From Cohnella herbarum (GTDB lineage: Bacteria; Bacillota; Bacilli; Paenibacillales; Paenibacillaceae): 64,000 bases of DNA. The stretch's first letter is position 1. Each line of letters starts with the position of its first letter. The notes under the pieces were generated by a model. That model did not search any database. It was not told the DNA's origin and saw only the letters and a list, made by a program, of their open reading frames with translations. The stretch is taken from NCBI RefSeq assembly GCF_012849095.1, contig NZ_CP051680.1, positions 2,170,001-2,234,000 on the forward strand, read 5' to 3'. The translations under genes and the position numbers were made by a program. Below are positions 17,106-25,608 of this stretch, piece after piece.

Positions 17106-19346
17106 TTATTTCTTCCGGCATACGGCTATTACGTAAGCCGGTCGAGCGTTCTTCATGCGGCTTAAGGAAGCCGGCCCATAATATCGGATAATATCGGGGT
17201 TAAATCCGGCCATCGTCGTAACGCCTCCTACGGCGGCCGCTATATCGCTCCATTCCGGAGCGACTTGCCCATGCTTGCCTACGAAGGTTTGTCCGTATAA
17301 CCCCTCGATATCGTACAAAGCCGACAGCTCTCCGACAAACTCGCTCAGACTGTATTCGAAACAATGATAGGGATTGCGCACTTGCTCTCCGTACAACCGA
17401 TCCGGATTGGTCACTTCCCGGTTCGGCGTCGATACGATTAGCCTTCCGCCCGGACGGAGCACGCGCGCCGCTTCCCTTAGCCATGCGGTTCCGTCGGGCA
17501 CGTGCTCGATCGTTTCGAAGGAAACGACAACGTCGAACGATTCGGAGGAATACGGAAGCTGCAACACGTTTCCGATCTGATAGTAAACGCCATCCCCTCC
17601 GTAATCTCGATTCGCAAGGTGCACCGACGCTGCGTCGATGTCTACTCCGGTCACGCTGATAGCCCCGCCGTCCTTCATCATGCGAACGCCGTATCCAGCT
17701 CCGCAAGCAGCATCTAGAACGGTTTTGCCAATGCAGTAACGTTGCGCAAGACGGTAACGATACACGTGCTCGGCGAGCACGTCGGGGTGCGAGCCGGAAA
17801 CCGCCGAACTGAGGATAAGCCTTTCCCCCGTAAAGGCGACGTCTTCCTGGGCTTTAGGTAAATAGGTCAATGGCGTCACCGTCGATTCTGTAAGAATTTC
17901 CGACTTTGCTGGCGTCGGCATGGAAGGTGCGGGCGATTCGCTTGCAGGCTCCTCCGGCTTCACCGGTTTAGCGGAACCCGCGGGAACGGGCGCCTTCGTC
18001 GGTTTACGTCCTCCGACCGGTGCCTTTATCGCGTTAGCTATGAAATAAATCGCGGTAAATTCGTCTCTTCGCTTCTCTCCGGCGAGTAAGCATAGGGCGT
18101 CAATCTCATGCTTTTTCGTCTCCTCCGAAGCAATCATCGTCATTTCAACCTCTTCAAAGCCCGCATTGCGAAACCGATCGATCGTTTCTTCTTTGGAGAG
18201 GAACGCCTCATGGGGCACTGGATTCGCGGGCTTCAGATAAGCTTTGACATACTCTACGTACATTCGGTTCGGAACGCTGGTCACGACAATTCCGCCTGGT
18301 CTTAGCCATCTATATATTTTCCGCAGCATGTCGAGCGGAACCGGGAGAGATAAAATATCGTTAAGAATGATCGCATCGAACCCTTTAGAACCGACCGGAA
18401 TCTGGATGTCTTCCTCCTGCGACCATGTTCTCTCCGTTACGAACGAAGCGATTCGAGCAGCGGCTTGTTCGCTCTCGTATCCGAATAACCGAATATCCTT
18501 GTACCGGTTACGAAGCTCGAGCAGCGTCGCTCCGCAACCGCAGCCGATCTCGAGGACGCTCATCCCGGGCTTAACCGATTGCAAAGGCTGAAGCAGATCG
18601 GATCGGATATTCACCGCGATATGCGGATGAAATCCCCATTTGTTCATGAATAACGTGCCGTTATGGATCATCGCCTTCTTGAACGTATCCTTAACGGACT
18701 TAAAGGAGGCATGGCCTTCATGGTGAATGAACGTATCTCGGCATAATAGAAGCTTATATCCCGACAATCTCGCCCTGACGCACCAATCGTCGTCCTCGTA
18801 ATTGCCGATTCCGAACGCCTCGTCGAGAGGTCCGACCTTCATCCAAGCTTCGCGTTTAACGAGCAGGCAGAACCCGATCAGCTTCATTTTTTCTTCCCAC
18901 CGATTCGGCGAGGAAACGTTGTAAATCTCCGCGAAACGTTGCATCTCGTCCATCGAGTGGTAAGACGTCTCGACCGTCTGTCCGTATCCGGCGAAGTTGG
19001 TCAGCGGCCCGACGGCTCCGACTCGGTCGTCGCTCCCGATGGCCAGTTCCATTTGACTCAACCATCGCGGCGTGACGACCGTATCGTTATTCAACAGCAA
19101 TATTCGATCCCCGGCCGACGCTGCGGCACCGATATTGCATCCTGCCGGAAATCCGACGTTCTTCGCTTGCTCGAGCAATCGAATGTCAGGTTGCGCCCGC
19201 AACCAGCCGACCGTTCCGTCCGTAGAAGCGTTATCGACGACGATGATCTCGTAAGATCCCGGATCCGTATATTTGCGGATGCTTAAGACGCATCGCTTGG
19301 TCATTGCCAGTTGGTTATGAACGACGAGGATAATGCTGGTGCTCAT
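17106..19346 (-). CDS. trifunctional glycosyltransferase-methyltransferase-methyltransferase
   Basis: 746-residue protein with three enzyme domains. Residues 1 to about 240 are a family 2 glycosyltransferase (IIVVDNASTDGT, LLLNNDTVV, NYEDDDWCVRARLSGY). Residues 260-440 are a class I SAM methyltransferase (VLEIGCGCGATLLEL at 264-278). A Pro/Ala/Lys-rich linker spans about 441-490. Residues 505-745 are a second methyltransferase (VLDAACGAGYG at 543-553, VVSFETIEHVPDG, LRPGGRLIVSTPNRE). The likely product is a methylated surface glycan. Its start is 2 bases after the upstream stop. Acceptor and sugar donor cannot be told. Confidence 0.85.
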   Translation of the reverse strand: MSTSIILVVHNQLAMTKRCVLSIRKYTDPGSYEIIVVDNASTDGTVGWLRAQPDIRLLEQAKNVGFPAGCNIGAAASAGDRILLLNNDTVVTPRWLSQMELAIGSDDRVGAVGPLTNFAGYGQTVETSYHSMDEMQRFAEIYNVSSPNRWEEKMKLIGFCLLVKREAWMKVGPLDEAFGIGNYEDDDWCVRARLSGYKLLLCRDTFIHHEGHASFKSVKDTFKKAMIHNGTLFMNKWGFHPHIAVNIRSDLLQPLQSVKPGMSVLEIGCGCGATLLELRNRYKDIRLFGYESEQAAARIASFVTERTWSQEEDIQIPVGSKGFDAIILNDILSLPVPLDMLRKIYRWLRPGGIVVTSVPNRMYVEYVKAYLKPANPVPHEAFLSKEETIDRFRNAGFEEVEMTMIASEETKKHEIDALCLLAGEKRRDEFTAIYFIANAIKAPVGGRKPTKAPVPAGSAKPVKPEEPASESPAPSMPTPAKSEILTESTVTPLTYLPKAQEDVAFTGERLILSSAVSGSHPDVLAEHVYRYRLAQRYCIGKTVLDAACGAGYGVRMMKDGGAISVTGVDIDAASVHLANRDYGGDGVYYQIGNVLQLPYSSESFDVVVSFETIEHVPDGTAWLREAARVLRPGGRLIVSTPNREVTNPDRLYGEQVRNPYHCFEYSLSEFVGELSALYDIEGLYGQTFVGKHGQVAPEWSDIAAAVGGVTTMAGFNPDIIRYYGPASLSRMKNARPAYVIAVCRKK

Positions 19347-19348
19347 CG

Positions 19349-20431
19349 TTATCCCCCTTCGGCCTGCAGCGCTTGTTCGAGTTTTTCTTTGTTCTGAAGT
19401 AGATTCTCGTCGTTAGGCAAATACTTTAGAGCCTTTTCGTTATGCTCGTATGCAAGGTCCAATTCGCCTTTTAATCCGTAACAGATACAAAGTTGAAAAT
19501 GAGGAAGCCAAGTCCAACAGATGAGGTTTAGCACCCCGAAATGGTTCTGCGGAAGCTCCTGCTGCAGAGCCAGGTTGAACCAGAAGATCGCCTTGTTCAA
19601 CTCCTCCTGATCGAGGAAACATTGTCCGATCGAACAACAGAAGTCCGCTCTCGGGACGTCGTAGATCATAGATTGCAGCAATATCGATAATTTCAGATCA
19701 TGATTCCCTAATTGGTGATAACATGCCGAGAGCCTGGCGCATGCCATAAGATTGTCTTCGAAGTATTCGACCGGATATTCAAGAAATCGGAGGTACTGTT
19801 CCACCGCTTCGGCGTTCTTACCCGCGTCGGCCAGCTCGTTGGCATAGTAGAAAACATCGCGCCCCGAGACTTCGCCTTCCTGCTTAACTATCTGTTCGAG
19901 AATTCGCAAATTTCTTCCCGTATCCGTATGAACCCTATCGTGCGATACGGCGATATCCGTTAAATAATAGTTTCCGTCGACGTGCAAATACTCATGGACC
20001 GGATTGTACCACTTGAACTGCCGGCTTCTCTTGACGATCCTGTTCCGTCTGGACATGAAGAGCGGATTTCCATAAGCGTCGAACGCAAGATGATACGACA
20101 TGACTACGGAATCCACTTCCGTATCCAAAGAGTCCTTCAACGCTTTAAGTTTGGCGCGGTCTAACTCCTTCAAGTAATCGTCCGCATCCAACCACATGAT
20201 GTAATCCATCGTCGCGAACGAGAAGGAATAGTTGCGCGCGTCCGCGAAATCGTCGATCCATGCCCTATCGTAAATCTTGTCCGTATAACGGGCCGCGATT
20301 TCCTTCGTCTTATCCGTCGATCCGGTATCTACGATGATGATTTCGTCTATTAAATCATGAACGGAATCCAAGCAGCGAGAAAGCACCTTCTCCTCATTAC
20401 GCACGATCATGCATAAGCTGACGGTAACCAC
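19349..20431 (-). CDS. family 2 glycosyltransferase with TPR-like C-terminus
   Basis: 360-residue protein beginning VTVSLCMIVRNEEKVLSRCL, a family 2 glycosyltransferase of the type that carries tetratricopeptide-like helices behind the catalytic domain. IIIVDTGSTDKT and the metal-binding IMWLDADDYL are present. The second half has helical repeats (for example DLAYEHNEKALKYLPNDENL). I chose the GTG at 20429-20431, because AGGAGG lies 6 bases upstream; longer in-frame starts lack a site. Related enzymes glycosylate proteins or cell-wall polymers. It is first in the three-gene cluster. Confidence 0.83.
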   Translation of the reverse strand: MVTVSLCMIVRNEEKVLSRCLDSVHDLIDEIIIVDTGSTDKTKEIAARYTDKIYDRAWIDDFADARNYSFSFATMDYIMWLDADDYLKELDRAKLKALKDSLDTEVDSVVMSYHLAFDAYGNPLFMSRRNRIVKRSRQFKWYNPVHEYLHVDGNYYLTDIAVSHDRVHTDTGRNLRILEQIVKQEGEVSGRDVFYYANELADAGKNAEAVEQYLRFLEYPVEYFEDNLMACARLSACYHQLGNHDLKLSILLQSMIYDVPRADFCCSIGQCFLDQEELNKAIFWFNLALQQELPQNHFGVLNLICWTWLPHFQLCICYGLKGELDLAYEHNEKALKYLPNDENLLQNKEKLEQALQAEGG

Positions 20432-20613
20432 ATAGCTCCTCCTTTGCATCCAACCTCGAGCCATTTTATGTCGCGAGAGCCTTCCCTGCTTGGACAGGTG
20501 GTGTAGGTACAATCGCATCAAATATGCGAATTCCCCGCCGTTCCTGTCTTATCCCGAAAACGATTATGGTACAATGGCAGGATAGATAAACGTTAGGCCG
20601 AGGAGGAACAAGC

Positions 20614-21504
20614 ATGGAAAACAATCCGAATAGAAACGACGGGAAGTCTTTGCCTGTTTCCGAGGATGAGCGTAACAAAGACACTCTCGAATCTTACGAG
20701 ACTTATGAAACTTATGAAACTTACGAGACTTATGCCGATGAGGAGTGGGAAGACGTCGAAGAGGAATCCGAAGCTCCTTCTCCCGCACGGCGCAAATGGA
20801 TAAGAAATACGATCGTGTCCCTGCTCGTGGCCGCTCTAATCGGAAATATACTCGCGTTCTGGCCGCAAATTTACAACATGAAGACGCTGCCCTTCTTATT
20901 TAAATCGAAAGAACTGTCCATCCGGGAAGAAATCCGAAATTACAAAGAGGCGGTCGTCTTGGTCAGTTCGGACAAAGGCAAAGGAACCGGCTTCCATATC
21001 TCTGGCGGATACATCGTGACCAATTATCACGTGATCGAAGACAATGCTTATACCTTAGTTAAATTCCCTGAAAGCGAACGGGGGTTCGAAGCGGAGTTGG
21101 CGGGCGGCGATCCCGAGTTGGATATTGCCTTGCTGAAAATAGACATCGGCAGTCAAGAGCTTCCTTTCATTGAAATCGAGAGGGAGAAGCGGCAATGGCA
21201 ACCGGGGGATCACGTCTATGTAATCGGGAACCCGCTTTATTTCACGCAAATCGCCAATGAAGGAAACATACTCGGCATGGTACCGATTCAAGGCCGCGAG
21301 AAGCCGGCAATGGCCCTTGATGCGCCCGTATTCAGCGGCAACAGCGGATCTCCGGTCATCGATGAACATGGCAAAGCCATCGCCGTTGTATACGCCACTA
21401 CGGAAATCTCTCATGAAGACCGGATCGTTCCGGCCGGCTTGGCCGTACCGATCGACGACTTTAGCGACATGCTGAAGGAACTGCTACCGACGGAAGAAGA
21501 ATAA
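20614..21504 (+). CDS. membrane-anchored trypsin-like serine protease
   Basis: 296-residue protein with an acidic cytoplasmic N-terminus, one membrane helix at about 66-84, and an external trypsin-type domain. The triad is H139 (TNYHV), D170 (ELDIALL) and S244 (SGNSGSP). It resembles DegP/HtrA-group proteases but lacks a PDZ domain, so it is shorter than typical HtrA. The tail before the helix holds four perfect Tyr-Glu-Thr repeats (residues 28-39). It is divergent from the glycosyltransferase cluster; its substrate is unknown. The start has GAGGAGG upstream. Confidence 0.85.
   Translation: MENNPNRNDGKSLPVSEDERNKDTLESYETYETYETYETYADEEWEDVEEESEAPSPARRKWIRNTIVSLLVAALIGNILAFWPQIYNMKTLPFLFKSKELSIREEIRNYKEAVVLVSSDKGKGTGFHISGGYIVTNYHVIEDNAYTLVKFPESERGFEAELAGGDPELDIALLKIDIGSQELPFIEIEREKRQWQPGDHVYVIGNPLYFTQIANEGNILGMVPIQGREKPAMALDAPVFSGNSGSPVIDEHGKAIAVVYATTEISHEDRIVPAGLAVPIDDFSDMLKELLPTEEE
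20695..20730 (+). repeat. in-frame tandem 9-bp repeat in the protease gene
   Basis: Four units of TAY-GAR-ACT encode (Tyr-Glu-Thr)x4 at residues 28-39 of the protease. The units differ only at silent third positions (C/T, G/A), and the codon before the first unit is also TCT. Length variation would alter the cytoplasmic tail without a frameshift. Confidence 0.9.
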
Positions 21505-21565
21505 ACCCTGACCGCCGAGACACCGTTCTCTATTTCGGATTTTCTCCGAAAGGGTTCGAAATCGC

Positions 21566-21595
21566 AGAAAAAGCCGGCGACCCCTGTCGCCGACC
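21566..21595 (-). terminator. intrinsic terminator after the 21618-22058 gene
   Basis: On the minus strand GTCGGCGAC and GTCGCCGGC pair around a 4-base loop and are followed by TTTTTC. It lies 23 bases past the stop codon and may also stop plus-strand transcripts from the protease gene. Confidence 0.85.
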
Positions 21596-21617
21596 TCTTC
21601 TCTCCATGCTCGGATTG

Positions 21618-22058
21618 TCAGCCTGGAGCTCCTTGCGAGGCGATACCCCAGAACACTTCCGGTCCAGTACGTACGCCCGTGAATAGAAGTCCGAGCAACG
21701 CTCCTCCGAAAATAAAGGAACTATAGATCGTTTCTGCCGCTGCTGGAGCGAGCAGATCCTGTGCGGTGAAAGCATACGTGTCGCCAAATACGGACAACCG
21801 AACGCTTTGCACCATCGTATAGATGACGTTAGCAGGATTGTAGACCGTCGTGCCGCGGCAAATTTGAATGGCGAACGTAGTGCCGACCAAGAGCGAGCTG
21901 ACTCCCACCATCCCCGTCAGCGTTATTACTTTATTTACGACGTTATTCGTCTGCAAGCCGATCACTCCGAACAATGCTGGGGTTGGCGAAATCGCCGTAC
22001 CTGGAGAACCGGTTATGCTGGAGTTCATTGAGCTGCGCAGATCTAAAAATGCACCCAT
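21618..22058 (-). CDS. unknown beta-rich protein, possible spore or surface protein
   Basis: 146-residue protein that I cannot assign. It begins MGAFLDLRSSMNSSITGSPG, has a long non-polar, Val/Thr/Gly-rich body without a signal peptide or clear membrane helix, and ends RTGPEVFWGIASQGAPG. The alternating hydrophobic pattern suggests a beta-sandwich such as those at the ends of exosporium collagen-like proteins, but no Gly-X-Y repeat is present. The start is ATG at 22056-22058, with AAGGAGG 8 bases upstream. It has its own terminator, so it is monocistronic. Spore-surface location is a guess. Confidence 0.7.
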   Translation of the reverse strand: MGAFLDLRSSMNSSITGSPGTAISPTPALFGVIGLQTNNVVNKVITLTGMVGVSSLLVGTTFAIQICRGTTVYNPANVIYTMVQSVRLSVFGDTYAFTAQDLLAPAAAETIYSSFIFGGALLGLLFTGVRTGPEVFWGIASQGAPG

Positions 22059-22189
22059 ATCGTTAACCTCCTTCTTTGTGAAGTTGGTATAGTGTATGTC
22101 CAATTCACGCTTGCGCGTGGACAAACTACAGGGGTTACATGTGTATTTTACGACGAAGAGAGTTGGCTCTACCGTCTTGGAATAACGTA

Positions 22190-22231
22190 AACAGCGCCCG
22201 CACCGGCTTAAATCCGGGAGGGGCGCTGTTT
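22190..22231. terminator. bidirectional terminator after the spoVIF-like gene
   Basis: CAGCGCCC and GGGGCGCTG pair over an imperfect inner stem (CCGG and CCGG segments), with TTTGATTG on the plus side and TTTACG on the minus side. It lies 17 bases past the stop of the spoVIF-like gene, which is read on the minus strand. Confidence 0.7.
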
Positions 22232-22247
22232 GATTGATCATTCCGGC

Positions 22248-22541
22248 TTACTTGAACATCGTATAGAGCTTTAACAAATGCAGCATATTGTTGGGATCGA
22301 TTTTCTGGGCGATGATAAAATTAACCAACTGATCCTCTTGCGTCTCCGTTATGGGTTCATTTAAGATCTTGGCAAACGTCTTCACCCATCTACGAACTTT
22401 CGTCCGGTCCTGCAAGTCGCTTTTCGTGGCGCCCTCTAGATGACCTTTAATACGCTCTTTTGTCGCAGGGTTTTTCATTTTCACTTTAACTCGTTCCACG
22501 AACTCGGCCTTGATGCCGAACTTTTGCCAGCCTGGGCTCAA
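22248..22541 (-). CDS. stage VI sporulation protein F-like protein
   Basis: 97-residue basic helical protein resembling the SpoVIF family of spore-formers: FGIKAEFVERVKVKMKNPA, TKSDLQDRTKVRRWVKTFAKIL and the terminal VNFIIAQKIDPNNMLHLLKLY. In B. subtilis SpoVIF is needed for late spore coat gene expression. The start is TTG at 22539-22541, with AAGGAG 11 bases upstream. It is flanked by recG and the unknown 146-residue gene, with separate transcription likely. The assignment is from remembered family pattern, not an alignment. Confidence 0.65.
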   Translation of the reverse strand: MSPGWQKFGIKAEFVERVKVKMKNPATKERIKGHLEGATKSDLQDRTKVRRWVKTFAKILNEPITETQEDQLVNFIIAQKIDPNNMLHLLKLYTMFK

Positions 22542-22634
22542 ACGGGGTCACACTCCTTCCGGCAAGCTATTCGGTACATCATATGCCACCGAAAGACGCA
22601 AAATGACTGAGCCCGCTTTTCCAACGACAAATCC

Positions 22635-24686
22635 CTAATCGAGAGGTTCGCCGTTCAGATTGGCATCCCTCGCCAGGTTTTCCCTTAACTCCGCGTAAGT
22701 CGGAGAAGACCAGAATTGCTCCATGGCCGTCAGCGCCGCGGCATCGTCCCTCGCTTGCTCCAACACCTCGAAATCATTGACCAGATTCGCCAGTCTAAAC
22801 TCCGGCATACCGCTTTGTTTCGTCCCGAAAAATTCCCCGGGTCCGCGAATTTCCAAATCTCTGCGCGAGATTTCGAAACCGTCGTCCGTTTCCGTCATCG
22901 CCTTCATTCTTTCCTGTCCGTTCTCCGACTTCGGATCGGCGATGAGAATGCAGAACGATTGATGTTCTCCGCGTCCGACCCTGCCTCTTAGCTGATGCAA
23001 CTGGGACAATCCGAATCGGTCGGCGTCCATTACGATCATCAAAGTCGCGTTAGGAACGTCGACGCCTACCTCGATCACGGTCGTAGACACGAGAACGTTC
23101 GTCTTCCCTGCCGCGAAGAGGGCCATCGTCGCTTCCTTCTCCCCAGCCGTCATCCGTCCGTGCAGCAGGCCAATAGACAGCTCGGGGAGAGCTTGAGTTA
23201 ACTGAATATGCAAGTCTATCGCGTTCTGAACGTCGATTTTCTCCGACTCTTCGATCAAGGGGCAAATAAAGAACGTCTGTCTTCCTTGCTCCGCTTCCTT
23301 GCGAATAAAACCGAGAACTCTATCCATCATTTGATGCTTTACCGAATACGTCTTGATCGGTTTGCGTCCTTTCGGACGCTCTCGCAAAGTAGATACATCC
23401 AAGTCGCCGAATACGGTTATCGCCAGCGTCCTTGGAATCGGCGTTGCCGTCATCGTCAACACGTCCGGGTTCATCCCTTTGCGCCGCAGAATACTTCGCT
23501 GGTTTACGCCGAAGCGATGCTGCTCGTCCGTTACGACTAGGCCAAGGCTCCTGAAAAACACGTCCTCCTGGATAAGCGCATGCGTTCCGACGACAATATC
23601 CAGCAATCCCATCTGCAAGGAAGCGATCAGGTCCCGGCGTTTGCGTTCGGTGAGGCTGCCGGTCAGCAAACCGACTTGGATGCCGTACGGTTCGAACATC
23701 TTACCCAGCGATCGGACGTGCTGATCCGCCAAAATTTCCGTAGGCACCATGAGCGCGCCTTGATGTCCCGCCCTAACCGTAGCGTACAGTCCTACCGCCG
23801 CGACCACCGTTTTACCCGCGCCTACGTCTCCTTGGAGCAGTCTATTCATGGCGTAGGGCTGCTTCATATCGTGAAGAATTTCGTTAATGACCTGTTTCTG
23901 CGAATCCGTTAACGAGAACGGAAGAGCGCCTACAAAGCTGCGAATCTCGTCATTGTTAACGGGCTGGACTAAGCCGTCGGCTTGCTTGAGATGCGTCGCA
24001 CGATAAGCCTGCAGCTTAAGCTGAAACAAGAACAACTCCTCGTACACCATTCGGCGTCTCGCTTCCGTGCCTTCTCGGGTGTTCTCGGGGCGATGTATGC
24101 CGGAGATGGCTTCCCGGCGGGGGATAAGCGAATGCTTGTCCAGCAGCTCGGGAGGCAAAATTTCCGGAATAAGCGAACCGAACTGATTTAACGCACGGTC
24201 GATCAACTTCCGGATCGCCGCTTGCGTGATGCTTCCGCCGACGGAATAAACCGGTTGAAGCGTCCCCGTCTTGGCCGAGCTGCGATCGGGAAATTCCGAA
24301 TCGGCGACCGTTAAGTGGCGTCTTCGTTGATCCCATTTTCCCGTTAGGGTTATTTCTCTACCTAGCGTTAATTGATCCTTCAGGAACGCTCTATTGAACC
24401 AAACCGCGGTCACGAGCATCGACTCCACCGTAACCCGGCAGATCAGCCTGGACTTCCCGCCGTATCGCTGCATCGAAGGCATCGAGGCGATCGTCCCTTG
24501 GATCGTGATCCGTTCCCCGTCCTTCACTTCGCTTAATTCGCGTATTCTATAGTCCTCGTAGCGGAACGGGTAATACTCGAGCAAATCTCCGACGGTGGAA
24601 ATACCCAAGGCGTGGAACTCCTCCGCTTTCTGAGGACCCACGCCTTGAAGTTTCGTCAGAGGAATCTGGAACAAATGATTAGACAT
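22635..24686 (-). CDS. recG: ATP-dependent DNA helicase RecG
   Basis: Branched-DNA helicase that regresses stalled forks and moves Holliday junctions. The 683-residue protein has the wedge/OB domain (about 50-150), Walker A GDVGAGKT, the DEQH-box VVTDEQHRFG, motif III TATPIPRT, and the C-terminal motifs TTVIEVGVDVPNA and QLRGRVGRG, then GPGEFFGTKQSG. Full length. It follows the degV-type gene by 31 bases and is probably the last gene of the yloU-fakA-fakB-recG unit. Confidence 0.97.
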   Translation of the reverse strand: MSNHLFQIPLTKLQGVGPQKAEEFHALGISTVGDLLEYYPFRYEDYRIRELSEVKDGERITIQGTIASMPSMQRYGGKSRLICRVTVESMLVTAVWFNRAFLKDQLTLGREITLTGKWDQRRRHLTVADSEFPDRSSAKTGTLQPVYSVGGSITQAAIRKLIDRALNQFGSLIPEILPPELLDKHSLIPRREAISGIHRPENTREGTEARRRMVYEELFLFQLKLQAYRATHLKQADGLVQPVNNDEIRSFVGALPFSLTDSQKQVINEILHDMKQPYAMNRLLQGDVGAGKTVVAAVGLYATVRAGHQGALMVPTEILADQHVRSLGKMFEPYGIQVGLLTGSLTERKRRDLIASLQMGLLDIVVGTHALIQEDVFFRSLGLVVTDEQHRFGVNQRSILRRKGMNPDVLTMTATPIPRTLAITVFGDLDVSTLRERPKGRKPIKTYSVKHQMMDRVLGFIRKEAEQGRQTFFICPLIEESEKIDVQNAIDLHIQLTQALPELSIGLLHGRMTAGEKEATMALFAAGKTNVLVSTTVIEVGVDVPNATLMIVMDADRFGLSQLHQLRGRVGRGEHQSFCILIADPKSENGQERMKAMTETDDGFEISRRDLEIRGPGEFFGTKQSGMPEFRLANLVNDFEVLEQARDDAAALTAMEQFWSSPTYAELRENLARDANLNGEPLD

Positions 24687-24717
24687 TAGACCAACCTCTT
24701 TATAGACTAAATCTCTT

Positions 24718-25578
24718 CTATGATTTGCTTAACGGGAACACGAACAATCCGATCGTACCCGGACCCGCATGCGTGCCGATAACCGGCCCGATTTCCGTTT
24801 CTTGGTACACTTGAACGTTCAACCGTTGTTTAATAAGTTCGGTCATTTCGGAAACGCCGGCTACGTGCCCCGGGGTCGAGGCAATCGTTAGATTGACCGG
24901 TTTGTCCTTGAAATCGGCTTCCAACACTTCGGCGATTCGAGCCATCGCCCGTTTCTGCCCTCTTGCTTTATCGAATGGGAATACCGTTCCTTCAGCATCT
25001 ATGGATAAGATCGGTTTAATATTTAGAAGCGAACCCAGAACCGCCGAAGCTTTGCCGATACGTCCGCCTTTTCCTAAATACTCCAATGTGTCTACGAGAA
25101 AATAGAGCCGCAGTTCCGAACGCATCCAATTGACTTTCTCGATGATTTCTTCTTTGGAAGCTCCGGCAAGCGCCATCTCGGCTGCGGTAACGACCAATTT
25201 CCCATATCCGAAAGATGCGGATTTAGAGTCGATGATCGTAACGTCGGCGCCTTCGTCAAGCATCGATTTCGCGATCGTCGCGGATTGATAGGTTCCGCTC
25301 AGCGCGGCCGACAATTGGATCGAGATAACCGAGTGGCCATCGTCCGTCAGCTTTTTGTACACTTCGTAGAAATCCGCCGGGGAAGGCTGCGAAGTCGTCG
25401 CGAGACCTCCGAACGACGTTAATTTCTCATAAAATTGCGCCGGCTGCAACGTGATGTTGTCCAAATAACTGTCATCCCCGAAGTTAACTTTAAGCGGCAC
25501 CATCGATATGCCAAGCTTCTCCCGAATTTCGACCGGAATATCCGCCGTACTATCCGTCACCAGAACAACAGATGCCAT
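24718..25578 (-). CDS. fakB: DegV-family fatty acid-binding protein (FakB)
   Basis: Binds a free fatty acid and presents its carboxyl group to FakA for phosphorylation, so that exogenous or recycled acyl chains enter phospholipid synthesis. The 286-residue protein has the N-terminal VVLVTDSTADIPVEI block, TSQPSPADFYEVY and a closing HAGPGTIGLFVF, all typical of DegV proteins. The start is ATG at 25576-25578, with GGAGG 8 bases upstream. It lies 30 bases after fakA, which strongly supports the FakB role. Its chain preference is unknown. Confidence 0.88.
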   Translation of the reverse strand: MASVVLVTDSTADIPVEIREKLGISMVPLKVNFGDDSYLDNITLQPAQFYEKLTSFGGLATTSQPSPADFYEVYKKLTDDGHSVISIQLSAALSGTYQSATIAKSMLDEGADVTIIDSKSASFGYGKLVVTAAEMALAGASKEEIIEKVNWMRSELRLYFLVDTLEYLGKGGRIGKASAVLGSLLNIKPILSIDAEGTVFPFDKARGQKRAMARIAEVLEADFKDKPVNLTIASTPGHVAGVSEMTELIKQRLNVQVYQETEIGPVIGTHAGPGTIGLFVFPLSKS

Positions 25579-25608
25579 TGCTTGTCCCTCCATCGCCAAT
25601 TTGGATGA

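Noticed and set aside
20695..20730. Short direct repeats that might hint at a CRISPR-like array
   Set aside because: Units are 9 bp, contiguous, in frame and coding; there are no spacers.
24718..25578. Calling the DegV-family gene a competence or DNA-uptake gene
   Set aside because: DegV-type proteins bind fatty acids, and it lies next to fakA; the older DegV naming is historical.
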